The notes under the pieces are model-generated. The model was not told the origin of the DNA. It did no database searches and saw only the letters and a list, made by a program, of their open reading frames with translations. Shown in pieces: positions 36,987 through 48,092 of a stretch of 64,000 nucleotides of DNA (position 1 is its first letter; the number at the start of each line of letters is the position of its first letter). This stretch comes from Diphasiastrum complanatum (Eukaryota; Streptophyta; Lycopodiopsida; Lycopodiales; Lycopodiaceae): the NCBI GenBank assembly GCA_029204225.1, contig CM055111.1, positions 21,446,639 through 21,510,638 on the forward strand, read 5' to 3'. The translations under genes were made by a program, and so were the position numbers.

Positions 36987-37191
36987 ATGGAAGGAAGAAA
37001 ATTAATTCGTATGCGTGGATCTCAACATCTGAGACAGCGCTTGCTTCTAGCTACCCTGTCGGGAGTACCCATCCGGATCGATGAAATCCGTGCTCAGGAT
37101 GCAGCTCCTGGTCTACGTGACTACGAGGCTTCACTTCTTCGTCTTTTGGAAAAGATCAGCAATGGCTCCATGGTGGAGATCAATGAAACTG
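36987..37191 (+). CDS. RCL1: First coding exon of an RNA 3'-terminal phosphate cyclase-like protein (RCL1)
   Basis: The exon encodes about 68 residues: MEGRKLIRMRGSQHLRQRLL, then LATLSGVPIRIDEIRAQD, APGLRDYEASLLRLLEKIS and VEINETG. This is the conserved N-terminus of the RTC-like family; RCL1 is a nucleolar factor for 18S pre-rRNA processing and lacks cyclase activity. It ends at a donor (AAACTG|GTCTAT), one base into the Gly codon where the family normally reads ETGT. The next exon (KYKPG...) is not convincingly present: ACAAGGTACAAGCCC at 37371 looks similar but is out of phase and soon stops. The rest may lie beyond the window, or this may be a stranded first exon. The start ATG, telo-boxes and GA-rich leader argue for a real promoter end. 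Confidence 0.7.
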
Positions 37192-38514
37192 GTCTATATT
37201 TCCTTCTCATGGTTTATATTTTGTGTCTGAATGGCTTGGTTTTTTTCACTGTTCCATACGCTATGTATGAAAAATGATAGGATGTTCACCACGTTCCTAA
37301 TGGATACAAATAAAAAAAATGAGCACGTTCTAGTTTTGTTGTTGTTTCTTTTTCTTTTTTCCAAAAACAGACAAGGTACAAGCCCATGTATCACGTTAGG
37401 AAATTGGTGGAAGGAAATTGATGCAGAAATGGATGAAGTTCTGTGATTTTCATACACTAAAACATGAGCATCTTTAGTGTTATTTTGCATGATTAAAAAC
37501 TCTAAAATTTTGAATTATGTGACATGTTTGATATACATCATGTTTCATTCAGAACTTAAAATTGAACCATTCGAAGAACAATTTTTAACTTCTATCATGT
37601 TGGGTTGAAACCCTAAATGTACGGTACCCTATATCACATTAGCACTATTTCAAACATTATCAAATTCAGTATTTTACCCGATTATGAACTAACTGTTAAC
37701 ATTTCATTGCATTCAGCACAATTTGAAGCTTGAAGTGGAAATAAAGGATATCGTTGCATCATAGAACAAAATACAGGGCTAAACACATCGACTATTCTGT
37801 TATTCTAATGAGAAGTATAACAAAAATAGGCCTAGAATATCTAGCAATCTGCCTCTTATTGTTATCATTCTCATCCTCTAATGAGCAGGGATGTTGTGAC
37901 ATCTAATGAGTCCATGCTTGATGCAGTTGTTGGTCTGAGATTTTTGTGGGTGGACTTTGTTAGGTTGAAAATTGGACGCCGCTTTTGTTATGTAACATGT
38001 CGGGTCACCATACTATCCTATAAATCATATCTATATATCTAGAATCTCCCTAAAATTTGATGATTTCTTGGTGGGCACAAAGCTCAGTTGTATTGTTGAT
38101 GAGGCTTTTGCCTTCCTCTCCCTCTACACTATGGATTGCTATGATCTCAGTAAGCAGGTCCATGTGCCTGTCCTCCTTGGTTGTCCTGTCTATATTCCCC
38201 TCCTTCCACACATGGCTCCAACTCAACGTATTGTCTCAGTATTTGGATCAATCTCTCTCCTAGCTTGGTCTCTTACTCTGAATCATTCTCCTTATCCTCA
38301 TGTGGATTGTGAACCTCTGGAGGTGTTTTACTTCTCATGAATCCATGGCCTTGCCGACAAAGGCTAACTCAGATGAAGTTCCACTTTTGTACTAGTATCC
38401 AACACAAATCTTGATATGCAAAAGGCTAGCATCCAAAGCAGATCTTGATGCTCACAAGAAGCACAAACAGATACTTGTATGGACTGAAATGTGTACGTGC
38501 AGCGACTCAATTAG
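37192..38514 (+). other. Start of a presumed RCL1 intron 1, no recognised content
   Basis: T-rich after the donor, as plant introns are. The + frame at 38068-38340 (VPVLLGCPVYIPLLPHMAP...) has no family that I recognise. If no further exon exists in this window, intron 1 would exceed 26 kb. Confidence 0.35.
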
Positions 38515-38948
38515 TGTTAGAAATTAATGCTAATTGGACCCCTGAAGTTAACGAGCCATGCCTGCGAGCTATATTTAGGGGCCCATATATTTAGTCTTGC
38601 CATAGAATACTTTTGGCATGTAGTAGGGTGCTATAGTTCAACTGTTCAATAAAAGGATTTACATTTTATGGTTTAGAAAAAGACTTGAGAAATTCAAAGT
38701 ATAGGAAGTAAGTTTAGATCAAGGTTTTAGCTTTTAGCTTTATGCTTGTAGCTTTTGGTAAGGCTACTAGAATATTATATAAGGAGGACAAGTGCCCCAC
38801 CTCCTTCAATCCATTGTAGCGAGTTTTTCAGATCTACGACTTGAATCTAAGATATTGTTATTTGCCCTATCAATCCTACGGCATGTGGCATGTGAGTACT
38901 AATAAGATTAGTTTCCTCCCCTCTTGAATTATCCTTGTGATTCTGACA
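38515..38948 (+). repeat. Probable copia-type LTR
   Basis: It runs TGTTAGAAATT...TTCTGACA, 434 bp, with a TATA-like TTATATAAGG at 38774 about 170 bp before its end. It is followed by GTATATTAGAGCCAAG, a primer-binding-site-like string for initiator tRNA-Met. No partner LTR was found. Confidence 0.55.
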
Positions 38949-39058
38949 GTATATTAGAGCCAAGTTAGACCTAACAGCTCATGGTGTCAAAGCCATGGTT
39001 AGGTGGCCCAAGTTGTGGGGCAGCTAGGACCCCAATCGAGTGTGGCTTGAGGGGGGGG

Positions 39059-39208
39059 TGTTGGAGTATCAATCCACACTCTAGAGAGAACTATCATACA
39101 GGGCGGATAGCTCAGTGGTAGAGCATCCCATCCGATACGAGGGAGGTCCTGGGTTTGAATCCTAGTTTGTCCATCCAGATTCCATATTATGATTTATGAA
39201 TTCTAACA
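39059..39208 (+). repeat. Short LTR with tRNA-like insert, copy 1
   Basis: TGTTGGAGTATC...TTCTAACA, 150 bp. It follows a purine tract (GAGGGGGGGG at 39049-39058), as a 3' LTR does. It contains a tRNA-like sequence at 39101-39173. The next base begins copy 2, without any spacer. Confidence 0.65.
39101..39173 (+). tRNA. tRNA-like sequence in LTR copy 1 (unlikely to be a functional tRNA)
   Basis: GGGCGGA pairs with TTTGTCC (wobble pairs) as an acceptor stem. GCTC/GAGC forms a D stem around CAGTGGTA, and CTGGG-TTTGAAT-CCTAG forms a T arm. The A box TAGCTCAGTGG and B box GGTTTGAATCC are near the RNA polymerase III consensus. The anticodon arm does not close as a normal 5 bp stem, so the anticodon is undefined. 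Confidence 0.6.
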
Positions 39209-39352
39209 TTTTGGAATTTCAATCCACACTCTGGAGACAACTACCATATAGGGCGGATAGCTCACTGGTAGAGCATCTCATCTGGTACGAAGGAGGTCCT
39301 GGGTTTGAATCCTAGTCTGTCCATCCATATTACCCTTTATGGATTTCTAACA
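39209..39352 (+). repeat. Short LTR with tRNA-like insert, copy 2
   Basis: TTTTGGAATTTC...TTCTAACA, 144 bp, aligned with copy 1 over its whole length. It is directly followed by TGGTATTAGAGCTGCGG (39353), a primer-binding site, as a 5' LTR is. The first two bases are TT where copy 1 has TG. Confidence 0.65.
39251..39323 (+). tRNA. tRNA-like sequence in LTR copy 2 (unlikely to be a functional tRNA)
   Basis: Same acceptor, D and T arms as copy 1, with a few substitutions (CTCACTGG in the A box, anticodon region changed). B box GGTTTGAATCC is retained. The substitutions are scattered and not clearly compensatory. Confidence 0.6.
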
Positions 39353-40412
39353 TGGTATTAGAGCTGCGGGTTTTCTGATTGGAGTGCTTTGGAAGTTGGA
39401 ACGCTATAATTCCGCAGGACAGCTGGAATGGGTTAGCTATAGTTCTGTAGGTCAGCTGGAAGTGGATCACAACTGCAGGGTAGATGGACAGTCACTATAG
39501 ATTTGTATGGCAGATCGTTGGAGCTAAGAGGCTGTGTGAGCTATCTGCTGCAAGGACAGGGATGTTGTTGGAAGACAATTGCTGAGAAGATTTGCTGAAC
39601 ATGAAGGATCGCTACTGCTGAAGGACATCGTTGGAAAGAGAGCGCTATAGATTAGATCATTACTGGAGAGGCCTCGCTGGCTAGGAATCACTACGTTTGA
39701 AGAGGAGCGCATCTACATAGAATTGCAAGGCAGCTATCAAATTCGTAGAAGTGGAGAAAGGTTCTACACAGATCAACTAGATGATCAAGATTGTTTGCGA
39801 ACCATTGTTGCAGCTTGTTGATTGCTCATCAGGTTACTACTGGAAATTGAAGTTGCAAGCAAGTAGAGACAACAACAAGAAATTTGTATGTCGCTGGGAA
39901 CATTATCTTTAATAATGGATACAAGGGAATTAGTGATGGATTATATTACACATGTAAAATATCTTTGAGGACAACTTATAGTGGTTGGAGAAAGTGTCCC
40001 AGATTCAATGTTAGTATCCGCTTATAGCTTATCAGAATTTTGTCATGATGTTATCTTTACCGGAAACCAAGCCTACCTTTGATGAATTGAATGCTATTCT
40101 GTTACAAGAGGAGATGAGACATCATAATCTAATGAAGAGATGTAAATAACAAGCATTCATACAACAAAAGCATGGACAAAATTCGAAGAGAGTTGAAAAG
40201 TGGAAAAAGAACAAGGGGAAGAAAAAGCAGCAACAGAATTGGGAGAACAACAATCAATCAAACCAACAAGAAGATGAAGACAAGGAAAATTCTAACAGGA
40301 ATGGAAAATGCTTTATTTGTAGTAAGCAAGGTATACACACAAGAATGTTGGAAAAACAGGTTCAACAGGAAGAAATAGGCAGGAAATTTTGCTGAAGGAC
40401 TTGACACAAAGT
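39353..40412 (+). pseudogene. Copia-like leader and gag relic after the tRNA-bearing LTR
   Basis: After the primer-binding site comes a non-coding leader with repeated CAGCTGGAA/GGTCAGCTGGAAG motifs. Then a gag remnant on the + strand: DYITHVKYL (39937), CLSLPETKPTFDELNAIL-like sequence (40055-40100) and LLQEEMRHHN, followed by a Lys/Gln/Asn-rich stretch (40150-40300) and a broken CCHC knuckle (CFICSKQG..T.ECW, 40313-40356) with a frameshift before its last Cys. The element is interrupted by the gypsy insertion at 40418. Confidence 0.6.
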
Positions 40413-40417
40413 TGAGT

Positions 40418-40755
40418 AGATATGATCAAAATCTCAGGTGTTGAATCAATGAAGCATAAAAGACAGTAATAGACTAAAGCCCTACAAGCAATAGACAAGA
40501 CATGTGGAGGGAAAATAGTGCGCCCTCCTACGGGCCCCCACTCCACATATAACCATATAATATGGGCCCAAGGCCAGTCAATGTCATAAAAAAGGACCCA
40601 GTGCGGGTCATAAGCATATAAAAAGTCTCTGGGGCCTGTACATGACTAATATAATATGCGTAACCAGAAATATACATAACCAACAGTAACTGTAAAGAGG
40701 CCTGTGGAATATATGCAGAGTAGCCCAGTAGGCCTGTATCCTGTAGTCCGTAACT
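40418..40755 (-). repeat. 3' LTR of gypsy element 1
   Basis: 338 bp. It matches the 5' LTR closely except that about 120 bp are missing between CAAGACA and TGTGGAGGG (about 40503). Confidence 0.9.
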
Positions 40756-43700
40756 CTCCCTGGCTATAAAGAACATTGCCCCCAATGTAGGCAAAATAAG
40801 ATAAGAACCAGTGCTAGAGAAAAATACTACATCAAGATATCCCATCTGAGAAAGGAACATCAAGAGAAGCCGGAGCATCCCGAGAAGCAATGGTAGCTGC
40901 AAGTGATCGAGCCTGATCAGCCAGGATAGGGGTATGATAAAAAACATCAATGGGCTCCCCTCCTCAATAGGACGACCATCCCACTGGACCAAAAACTGAA
41001 CCTGCCGATGGCGACGACTATGCAATAAGCGCACCTGTAAAATAGCAGCTGGCAGGAATGGAAAAAGCTCTGGATCTGTAGGAAACGAGGAATCTCGAGG
41101 AGCATCATCCTCAATAGCAGCACGTAATAAACTGACATGAAAGATATCACAAGCCCGAGTAGCAGCAGGTAACTCAAGACGATATGTAACTGGACTGAGG
41201 CGCTCAAGAATCTGAAAAGGCCCATAATGGCGCGGCGCAAGCTTCTCAGTAGAAGCAGGACCTTGTACAAAACGATGGCAAGCAAAGCGTAACCGGAGAA
41301 AAACAGTATCTCCCTCTGCAAACTCAACATGGCGCCAATGACGATCAACAATGGTCTTGTACCGCTGCTGAATATGCTGTAAATGAGTAGCAGCTCTAGT
41401 AATAATCTCCCGAAAGATAAGATGAAATAGTAACAGGTGCATCATTTGGAGGAGCAGGTATATCGGAAAGAACTGGTGAGTATCCATGAGCAAGCAGGAA
41501 AGGAGAAACACGTGCTGGAACTAACAGAACTGTTATAACTATACTCAGCCAAACATAAATGCTGATCCCAATCACGACCAAAAGGAGAAACATAATGTCG
41601 TAAATAATCCTCCAATACCTGGTTAATAACCTCAGAATGACTATCCGCAGAAGAATGATAAGCAGTGCCCATAAGTATCCTAACATCCAAGATACGCATA
41701 AGCTCTGTCCAAAAACCTGATGTAAACTTGGTATCCCGATCAGTAAGTATAGATCGTGGGAGACCATGTAAGCGGAAAATCTCAGAAATAAATATACGAC
41801 CACACTGCTCTGCTGTAATAGTATGTCTGACTGGTATGAAATGAGCTTGTTTAGAAAACCTATCAACTACCACCAAACAAGAGTCATGACCACGCTGAGT
41901 ACGGGGAAGACCTAAAATGAAGTCCATAGATATATCAGTCCACTGGGGGGAAGGAATAGGCCAACTTTGAAAGAGACCACCAGGTTTTTCACGGGAATAC
42001 TTGTTACGAAGGCAAAAATCACAAGTATGAATAAGGTGGGAAAGCTCACGCTTCATGGAAAGGCCAATAAAAATGTTCTTTCAAACGGAACAAGGACTTC
42101 TGAAAACCAAAATGGCCACCAATAGGAGAGGAATGGGCATCAAGAAGGAAGTGTGGACGTATGTCGAGAGTGTTGGGAATACATAACGAACCATAGTGAA
42201 ACAAACGATGATTAACAATGGAATAAACCTGGTGAGGGTGAGAGGAAGGACGAGAGGCAGACAACATAACATCACGAAAGTCTGGACATGTGGCATAAGC
42301 CTGAGGAAGATCATCATACCAAGAGTGGGGAGACGTAACAAGACTGTAAGTAAGAGCAAGTAAACGAGACAAAGCATCAGCAGCAGCGTTACTTTTACCA
42401 GGCTTATAATGAATATCAAAATGAAAGGATTGTAAAAATTGAAGCCAACGGTACTGATGATCACTAAGATCCTTTTGTGTATACAAATAACGAAGTGACT
42501 GGTGATCAGTAAAAACATCAAACGGAACACGATATAGATAATGACGCCACTTCTTTAAAGCAAAAATGATAGCAAGCAACTCTTTTTCATGAGTGGAATA
42601 GCGCTGCTCATATGAACGAAGACGAAGGGATTCATATGCAATAACACACTGACGCAGACGTAACAAAGCACCTAATCCTGTGGAACTAGCATCAGTCTCA
42701 ACAACAAAACGCTGGGAAAAATCTGGAAGACATAAAATAGGGGCAGTGGTAAGCTTAACCTTCAAAGTATCAAAAGCTGACTGACATGCGGGAGTCCAAG
42801 CAAACGAAGTTTCCTTTTTCAACAGAGCATGCAAAGGAGATGCAAGAGTGGCAAAATGAGCAACTGGTTTACGAAGATGGATATCAAGACCAAGAAACAT
42901 ACGAACATCATGAACATCAGCAGGCACAGGCCATGAAAGAATAGAATGGACCTTACAGGGGTCGAGACGAACAGTACCATTAGTAACAAAGAAGCCCAAA
43001 AACTCGATTTGTACAACAACAAAAGAACATTTAGAACGTTTAGCATACAGATGATGAGTAACTAACAAAACAAAAACAGAACGAATGTGCTAAACATGAA
43101 GAGAGAGAGTGGTGCTATAAATGAGGATATCATCAAAATAAACAATGACACACTTTCCAAGCAGAGGACGAAAGATGTTATTCATGACATTCTGAAAAGT
43201 GGGCGGGCCATTGGTAACACCAAAAGGAAGGACACGAAACTCATACAGACCAAAGTGGGTACGGAAAGCTGTCTTGTGCTCATCAGGAGGATGCATACGA
43301 ATCTGGTGATAACCGGAACGGAGGTCAAGTTTAGAAAAGATCTTGGCTTGGCCTAACTGGTCAAACAGGTTATCCATATGAGGGATAGGGTACTGATTAC
43401 GGATAGTAAGTTTATTTAAAGCACGATAATCTATACATAAACTCAAATTCACGCAACAGTTCAGAAAATACCTGTGGCAAAGGTGGTGCATCCGCAATAG
43501 GCTGAACTGGCTGAACAAAAAGAATAGCCGCACAGTGGGCCTTCGAGAGGCTCCGTATGAACTGCTTCTCGGAAATAAGCTGATAGTCCTGCCGAGAATC
43601 AATACCGGAAAATATATGCTGAGTACCATCATGAGAGAATGTCAATGTCTGCTGCTGGAGGTCTACTGTAACCGCACCAAGGGATGCAAACCAATCAGCA

Positions 43701-45152
43701 CCGAGGATAAGATCGTATCGTGTAAGTGGAATCATATGAAAATCTCCCTGACCAAGGAAGTCTCCAATCCGATATGAAAGCTGCTGATACATCTGCGTGC
43801 TAGGAAAAGAGTGTGCGCTGGCAACCTCAACATGCAGGGGATGAGGCGTAGTGACTGGCATAGCACGAATGCGTTTAGTAATATGACTGTTGAGAAACGA
43901 GTGAGTGCTACCCGTGTCAACAAGGGCAATAAACTCACGACCAGTGATACGTACGCGAAGACGGATATGGCGTGGACCCAGTTTACCGGCCCAAGTAGCA
44001 TAAGCAAGCTGAGCATGGCATACAGCTAGATCAGGGGGATCAGGAACAGGCTCAGTGGGTGTGGCAAACTGATCAACAGGTGGGTCATCATCAAGAATAT
44101 GAAGGCATATGGCAGAATCAGGACTATCATCAGGTGTGTCAGCATCATGGAAATAGACGGCAGTAGCAGTGGCAGGCTGTTGGCAATCACGAGCGATATG
44201 ATCAGGACTCTTACAGTTGAAACATAAGCGCTTCTCACGGATCTCAGACATCTCAGGCTGTGAGTAGCGACGAACAAAAACAGGACGAGGAGAAAAAGGA
44301 GGACGTGGTGCAGAAGGAAGAGTGGACGAAGGTGAACTGACAGATGTGGGACTAGCAGAGGATGGAGAGGAAAAAATAGGACATGTGAAAGGACGTGAAG
44401 GACGAGAAACAGAGGAAGAGATGGCAGAGTACTTGTGCTGCAGTGCGGTAGCAAGGGAGATGGCGTGAGAAAGAGTGAGTGGAAAACATACCTGAGTGCA
44501 CCTCGTAGACCAGCAACGTAGCGAGAGATGAGCTCCAATGTGGAAATATCTGGGAATAGATAGGAAAGCTCTGTAAACCTTGTCGTATAAGCAGCCAAGT
44601 CACCAGTGTGAGATAAACTGCGAAAGATGTCGCGTTGTCGAATAATCCACTGAGGATCAATTATCGCTAGGCGGAGTGCTGTCATAAACTCTGTCCAACT
44701 AGCAAGGCCAGGGTGTGAAGCCGTTTGGCGAAACATGCGCCACCAAGTAGCAGCACGGCCCTCCAAATGTAAAGCAGCCAAATGTATCCGCTGAATGTCA
44801 GTCTTAGGAAACATAAGGAAGTAGGTCTCAAGTTTAGAATACCAATTCTCGAGTTCATTCCTATCGGATGACCCCGTGGCAAAGGACCAGAAGATGAAGG
44901 AGTCTCGGGTGGTGGAAATGTACGCTGTGGGGGAACAGGTGGAGATAGTGGAGAAACACTGGACTGTAATGATAGTGTAGCAATTTGGGCAGAAAGAGCA
45001 ATGAACGTCTCTCGTAACTCCTGGCGTAAATCAGTGCGTACATCACTCATGGCTTCCCTAAGATGATCTCGGAATTCATGTCGTACTTCGTCAAGGTAAG
45101 TGGAAGACGGTATGTGAGGCTCAGAAGATGTAGGGGAAGTAGCCATGCTCAA
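40528..45152 (-). pseudogene. Gypsy element 1 gag-pol, frameshifted
   Basis: Reading minus: gag from 45152 (Met-Ser-Met..., a Glu/Arg-rich helix, then HLEGRAATWWRMF near 44740); CCHC knuckle CFNCKSPDHIARDC at 44224-44183; protease [10 protein letters not shown] near 43930-43900; reverse transcriptase [18 protein letters not shown] (43440) with YFDDIL at about 43148-43130; RNase H ETDASSTG (42702-42679); integrase zinc region CDFCLRNK (42025), core SMDFILGLPR and TDRDTKF (41748-41728); GPFQIL and a chromodomain-like VQWDGRPIEEGS near 40985. About 70 residues are deleted between [11 protein letters not shown] and LCIDYRAL (about 43450), and frameshifts fall at about 44700, 43070, 42050 and 41450. 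The element is dead. Confidence 0.9.
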
Positions 45153-45900
45153 GGAATGCAGGAAGTGAAGAGAGTGTAAGAAAAGCTTAATATCGGAGGG
45201 AGCAGACTTTTGTCGTCACCCCAAATACGCTTTAGGTACACAAACGACACTAAGAGCAAGAAAGGAAATGACAAATGTCAAGAAAAGGTGTGGAAAGCAA
45301 GGAAAAACCAGCAAAGATACCTCTCGATAGAGCTCCAAGCGTGTGCGAAGAGCTGGCTGGAAAATGTGACCACAAGGAGAATAAAAGTGGGCGCTGGACA
45401 GCCTCCAATCAATGCTGAAAATATGGCTGGAAATTTGTGGAAAACGTGATGAAATAGGGCGATGGACAGCCTCCAATCAAAACTGAAATATGGCTGAAAC
45501 TCTGCTAGAACAATGGCTGAAAAATGTGATGAAGTAGGGCGCTGGACAGCCTCCAATCAGTGCTGAAAAGATGGCTGGGAATCCTTTCCCTGAATCAAAT
45601 AGAGGATTCAAAAAAAAGAGAGGGAAAAGGATTTGGAACTTGGGCGCCGGAAATAATCTGCCCAAATTTTTTTTTTTCCGGCCGCCAAGTTTAGCGGAAG
45701 TACTTTTGCTAACTATCTGCTAAAGCTCCGCCAAGGAAAATGCTCTGATGGGAGTTGGTCCTCCTCCAAACTGTGCTGAATGTTGCTGAAGCAAAGAGAC
45801 GAAAACCCGCAACAAAGAGAGAAAATTCAGCAAGGAAAATGGGCACCCAATCAAAAAATCAGATCTGAAATTCAGCAATCAGGAAAGTGCTCTGAGACCA
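45153..45900 (-). other. Gypsy element 1 leader with tandem repeats
   Basis: The untranslated leader lies between gag and the primer-binding site. GGGCG.TGGACAGCCTCCAATCA recurs at 45389, 45457 and 45538, giving three imperfect 70-80 bp units with ATGGCTG.AAA. Their function is unknown; they may mark a packaging region. Confidence 0.7.
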
Positions 45901-46365
45901 AGTTATGATCAAAATCTTAGGTGTTGCATCAATGAAGCATAAAAGACAGCAATAGACTAAAGCCCTACAAGCAATAGACAAGACAGTAGGTTCTCCCACG
46001 AAGAGCCCAAGCAATACCAATCAATAATCTGAAAAATGAGTGTACAAATGCCCCTATAAATACCTTACCAATGAACCCTAAAATAGGAATTCAAAAGTAA
46101 AGGGAGGCAAAATGTGGAGGGAAAATAGTGCGCCCTCCTACGGGCCCCCACTCCACATATAACCATATAATAAGGGCCCAAGGCCAGTCAATGTCATAAA
46201 AAAGGACCCAGTGCGGGTCATAAGCATATAAAAAGGCTCTGGGGCCTGTACATGACTAATATAAAATGCGTAACCAGAAATATACATAACCAACAGTAAA
46301 TGTAAAGAGGCCTGCGGAATATATGCAGAGTAGCCTAGTAGGCATGTATCCTGTAGTCCGTAACT
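45901..46365 (-). repeat. 5' LTR of gypsy element 1
   Basis: 465 bp, AGTTATGATCAAAATC...GTCCGTAACT on the + strand. It contains a TATA-like CTATAAATACC near 46053 when read on +. The direct neighbour on the left is the primer-binding site. Confidence 0.9.
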
Positions 46366-46539
46366 TGAGTGCTTTGGAAATTGGATCTTGGCATTTGTGA
46401 ATCGTTTTCGGCATCAAGATCTTCATGTGATATCTCAAAGGGAAGAAGAATGTTTCTTCTTGAGCATGAGATCAGTTGTCACCTGGCTCGGAAATAGCCA
46501 ATCCTTGCTTGTCCAAATGGACCGACTTTGTTTCAGACG

Positions 46540-46724
46540 ACGTATGCATGATCCATAAATTCATTGTCACCTTTTCGATACTTTATTTACACTTTGCTGC
46601 TATGTGTGTAGTTGAGTCATGGTGTACTGGACTTGCAACCTTGAATTGGGCCAAATTTCAACATCTCCAATTATCTATGCTATCATGCATGATTCGTGGT
46701 AAATTTGAAAGTTTAGGGAGGTAG
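46540..46724 (+). pseudogene. LINE C-terminal scrap (+ strand)
   Basis: The frame ending at 46724 reads CVVESWCTGLATLNWAKFQHL and SMLSCMIRGK, which lines up with YAAKTWCPALTSADWASISRL...LSRMIWAK of LINE copy B. It is short and diverged, with the preceding FDTLF in another frame. Confidence 0.55.
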
Positions 46725-47043
46725 AAATTAGCCAATAGGTAGAAGGGCCAAAATATATACAGTGGTTCATTGTACTTATGGTCAGTTAAAAGAAGGTGGA
46801 GAGCTAGTTTTGCTATTGTTGCATTCCTTATGGGAGAAAAGAGAGAAAAAAAAAAGTAAGCTGTGGACGAATTAGGGTCAATGCTTGGTTAGTGGTTAGA
46901 ATGTATTTGGAAGCTTGCATAACATCCTTGAATAGGCATTCCTCCCTTGGGAATGAATTAGTGCATGGCAGGAAAGGAGAAACTACCTTGCTACCCTAGT
47001 TGCATTACTATTGCTTGATCTTGAAAATGGGTTTGAAGCATAG

Positions 47044-47140
47044 ATGCGTGGTGTTCCTGAACGCTGCGTTCCGGGAGTGTTCTGAAATGCCCGTTCTGGA
47101 ATGGTTCTGGGATCCAGTAGCATTCCAGATTGGAATGTTG
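47044..47140. repeat. Cluster of degenerate GTTCTGGAAT/ATTCC inverted motifs
   Basis: GTTCCTGAAC, GTTCCGGGA, GTTCTGAAAT, GTTCTGGAAT, GTTCTGGGAT, ATTCCAGA and TTGGAATG follow each other within about 95 bp, then a T-rich tract. It has the same architecture as the TTCGAA clusters but a different core. Confidence 0.55.
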
Positions 47141-47554
47141 CAAATAGATTTTTTTTTTGGTTTTCTTTTTAAACTACGTGTTGGGCTGGAAAACAACATG
47201 TAGGGATGTAAAAAAAATTTCAAACACATTGCAAAACATAATAACTAGTAACTAGTAACTAAACAAAGCATATTACATTGAAGTCTATTCTCTAACTGAA
47301 CAAAGCATTTAGGGTTCAGGATGGTGCATTCCAAAACTGAAACTTGAAAGCAATCACATAGTGCAGACTAAAGTGCTAAGTGTAAATGATGCAAAAACAT
47401 GGAAGTCTAGGATGGAGGTCGGATCCAGCTTGATACGGTCATAGGCCAGGGCACGGTGGGTGGACCCGGATTAGGTCCTACGGTGGGGTGGAACGTGAAT
47501 CGTTCGGTCTCTTGTGGTTAACCGGCACTTGGAGGTTTGCAGTAAGTAGGGATT

Positions 47555-47763
47555 GTAACACTCTGCCTCTGTCACTGCCTTTGCCTTTGGCCTTGCCTCT
47601 GTCTCTGCCCCTGCCTCTGCCACTCTGTCTCTACCCCTACCTCTGCCACTGCCTCTCCCGTTGCCTCTATGTCTACCAAGGCCTCGCCGCGGGCCGTTGC
47701 TCCCTCTGCCTGTGATGCTGCTTTCTCTGGCTCAACATGCAAATCCATCAGGCGTACCCTATG
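47555..47763 (-). pseudogene. C-terminal part of an unrecognised ORF, split by the LARD insertion
   Basis: The minus strand reads RLMDLHVEPEKAASQAEG, then EALVDIEATGEAVAEV and a terminal Gln/Arg/Gly run (WQRQGQRQRQ) encoded by imperfect GAGGCA/TGCCTC hexamers (47555-47680). It is the natural continuation of the frame that breaks off at 55854 on the other side of the LTR element. Together the two parts form an acidic, charged protein end. It might be the tail of a hAT-type transposase, but no diagnostic motif is present. Confidence 0.4.
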
Positions 47764-48092
47764 CCTACATATATACTTTCTCTAAACTATGTGTAAGGTA
47801 AAAAGCAAATAGCAAAAGACAAAAAGCTAATTGCTATATTTACTACCTATATTGGGTAAACACCCAAGATGAGTTTCTTAAGTGATAAAAGCAAATCCTA
47901 TTCTAGTAGTAGTGCGCCCACCTACATGCATGACGAAAAAACGAATTTACTATTAATATTAATGACCCTAAAATATGACTTACTATAAATAGTAATGGCC
48001 CCTATAATAGCACGCAAGCATGGCCAAACTAACACTAATTAAAATCCTAAATGATAACATTAGGGGTACTAAAGTAAATATTAACTCTAACA
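47764..48092 (-). repeat. 3' LTR of the LARD-like element, truncated
   Basis: 329 bp, matching 55517-55853 with few changes. The outer 144 bp (the U5 end in element sense) are missing, so no target duplication can be read. Confidence 0.85.

Larger units (their letters stand above)
40418..46365 (-). mobile_element. Gypsy element 1 (chromovirus-like), near full length
   Basis: LTRs at 40418-40755 and 45901-46365 flank gag-pol on the minus strand. The 5 bp repeat TGAGT stands on both sides (40413-40417, 46366-46370). The primer-binding site is the complement of TGCTCTGAGACCA (45888-45900) and the polypurine tract is the complement of CTCCCTGGCT (40756-40765). The LTRs begin and end AGTTA...TAACT, not TG...CA. 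The right flank (GAGTGCTTTGGAA.TTGGA) resembles the leader of the tRNA-LTR element at 39395, so the pre-insertion sequence was itself repetitive. Confidence 0.9.

Noticed and set aside
37371-37446. Second exon of RCL1 at ACAAGGTACAAGCCC
   Set aside because: It resembles the KYKPG stretch but is out of phase with the donor at 37192 and diverges at once into a stop.
40528-45046. Many long Leu/Val/Phe-rich minus-strand frames overlapping gypsy element 1
   Set aside because: They are shifted frames of the gag-pol sequence; motifs for protease, RT and integrase lie in the other frame at the same positions.
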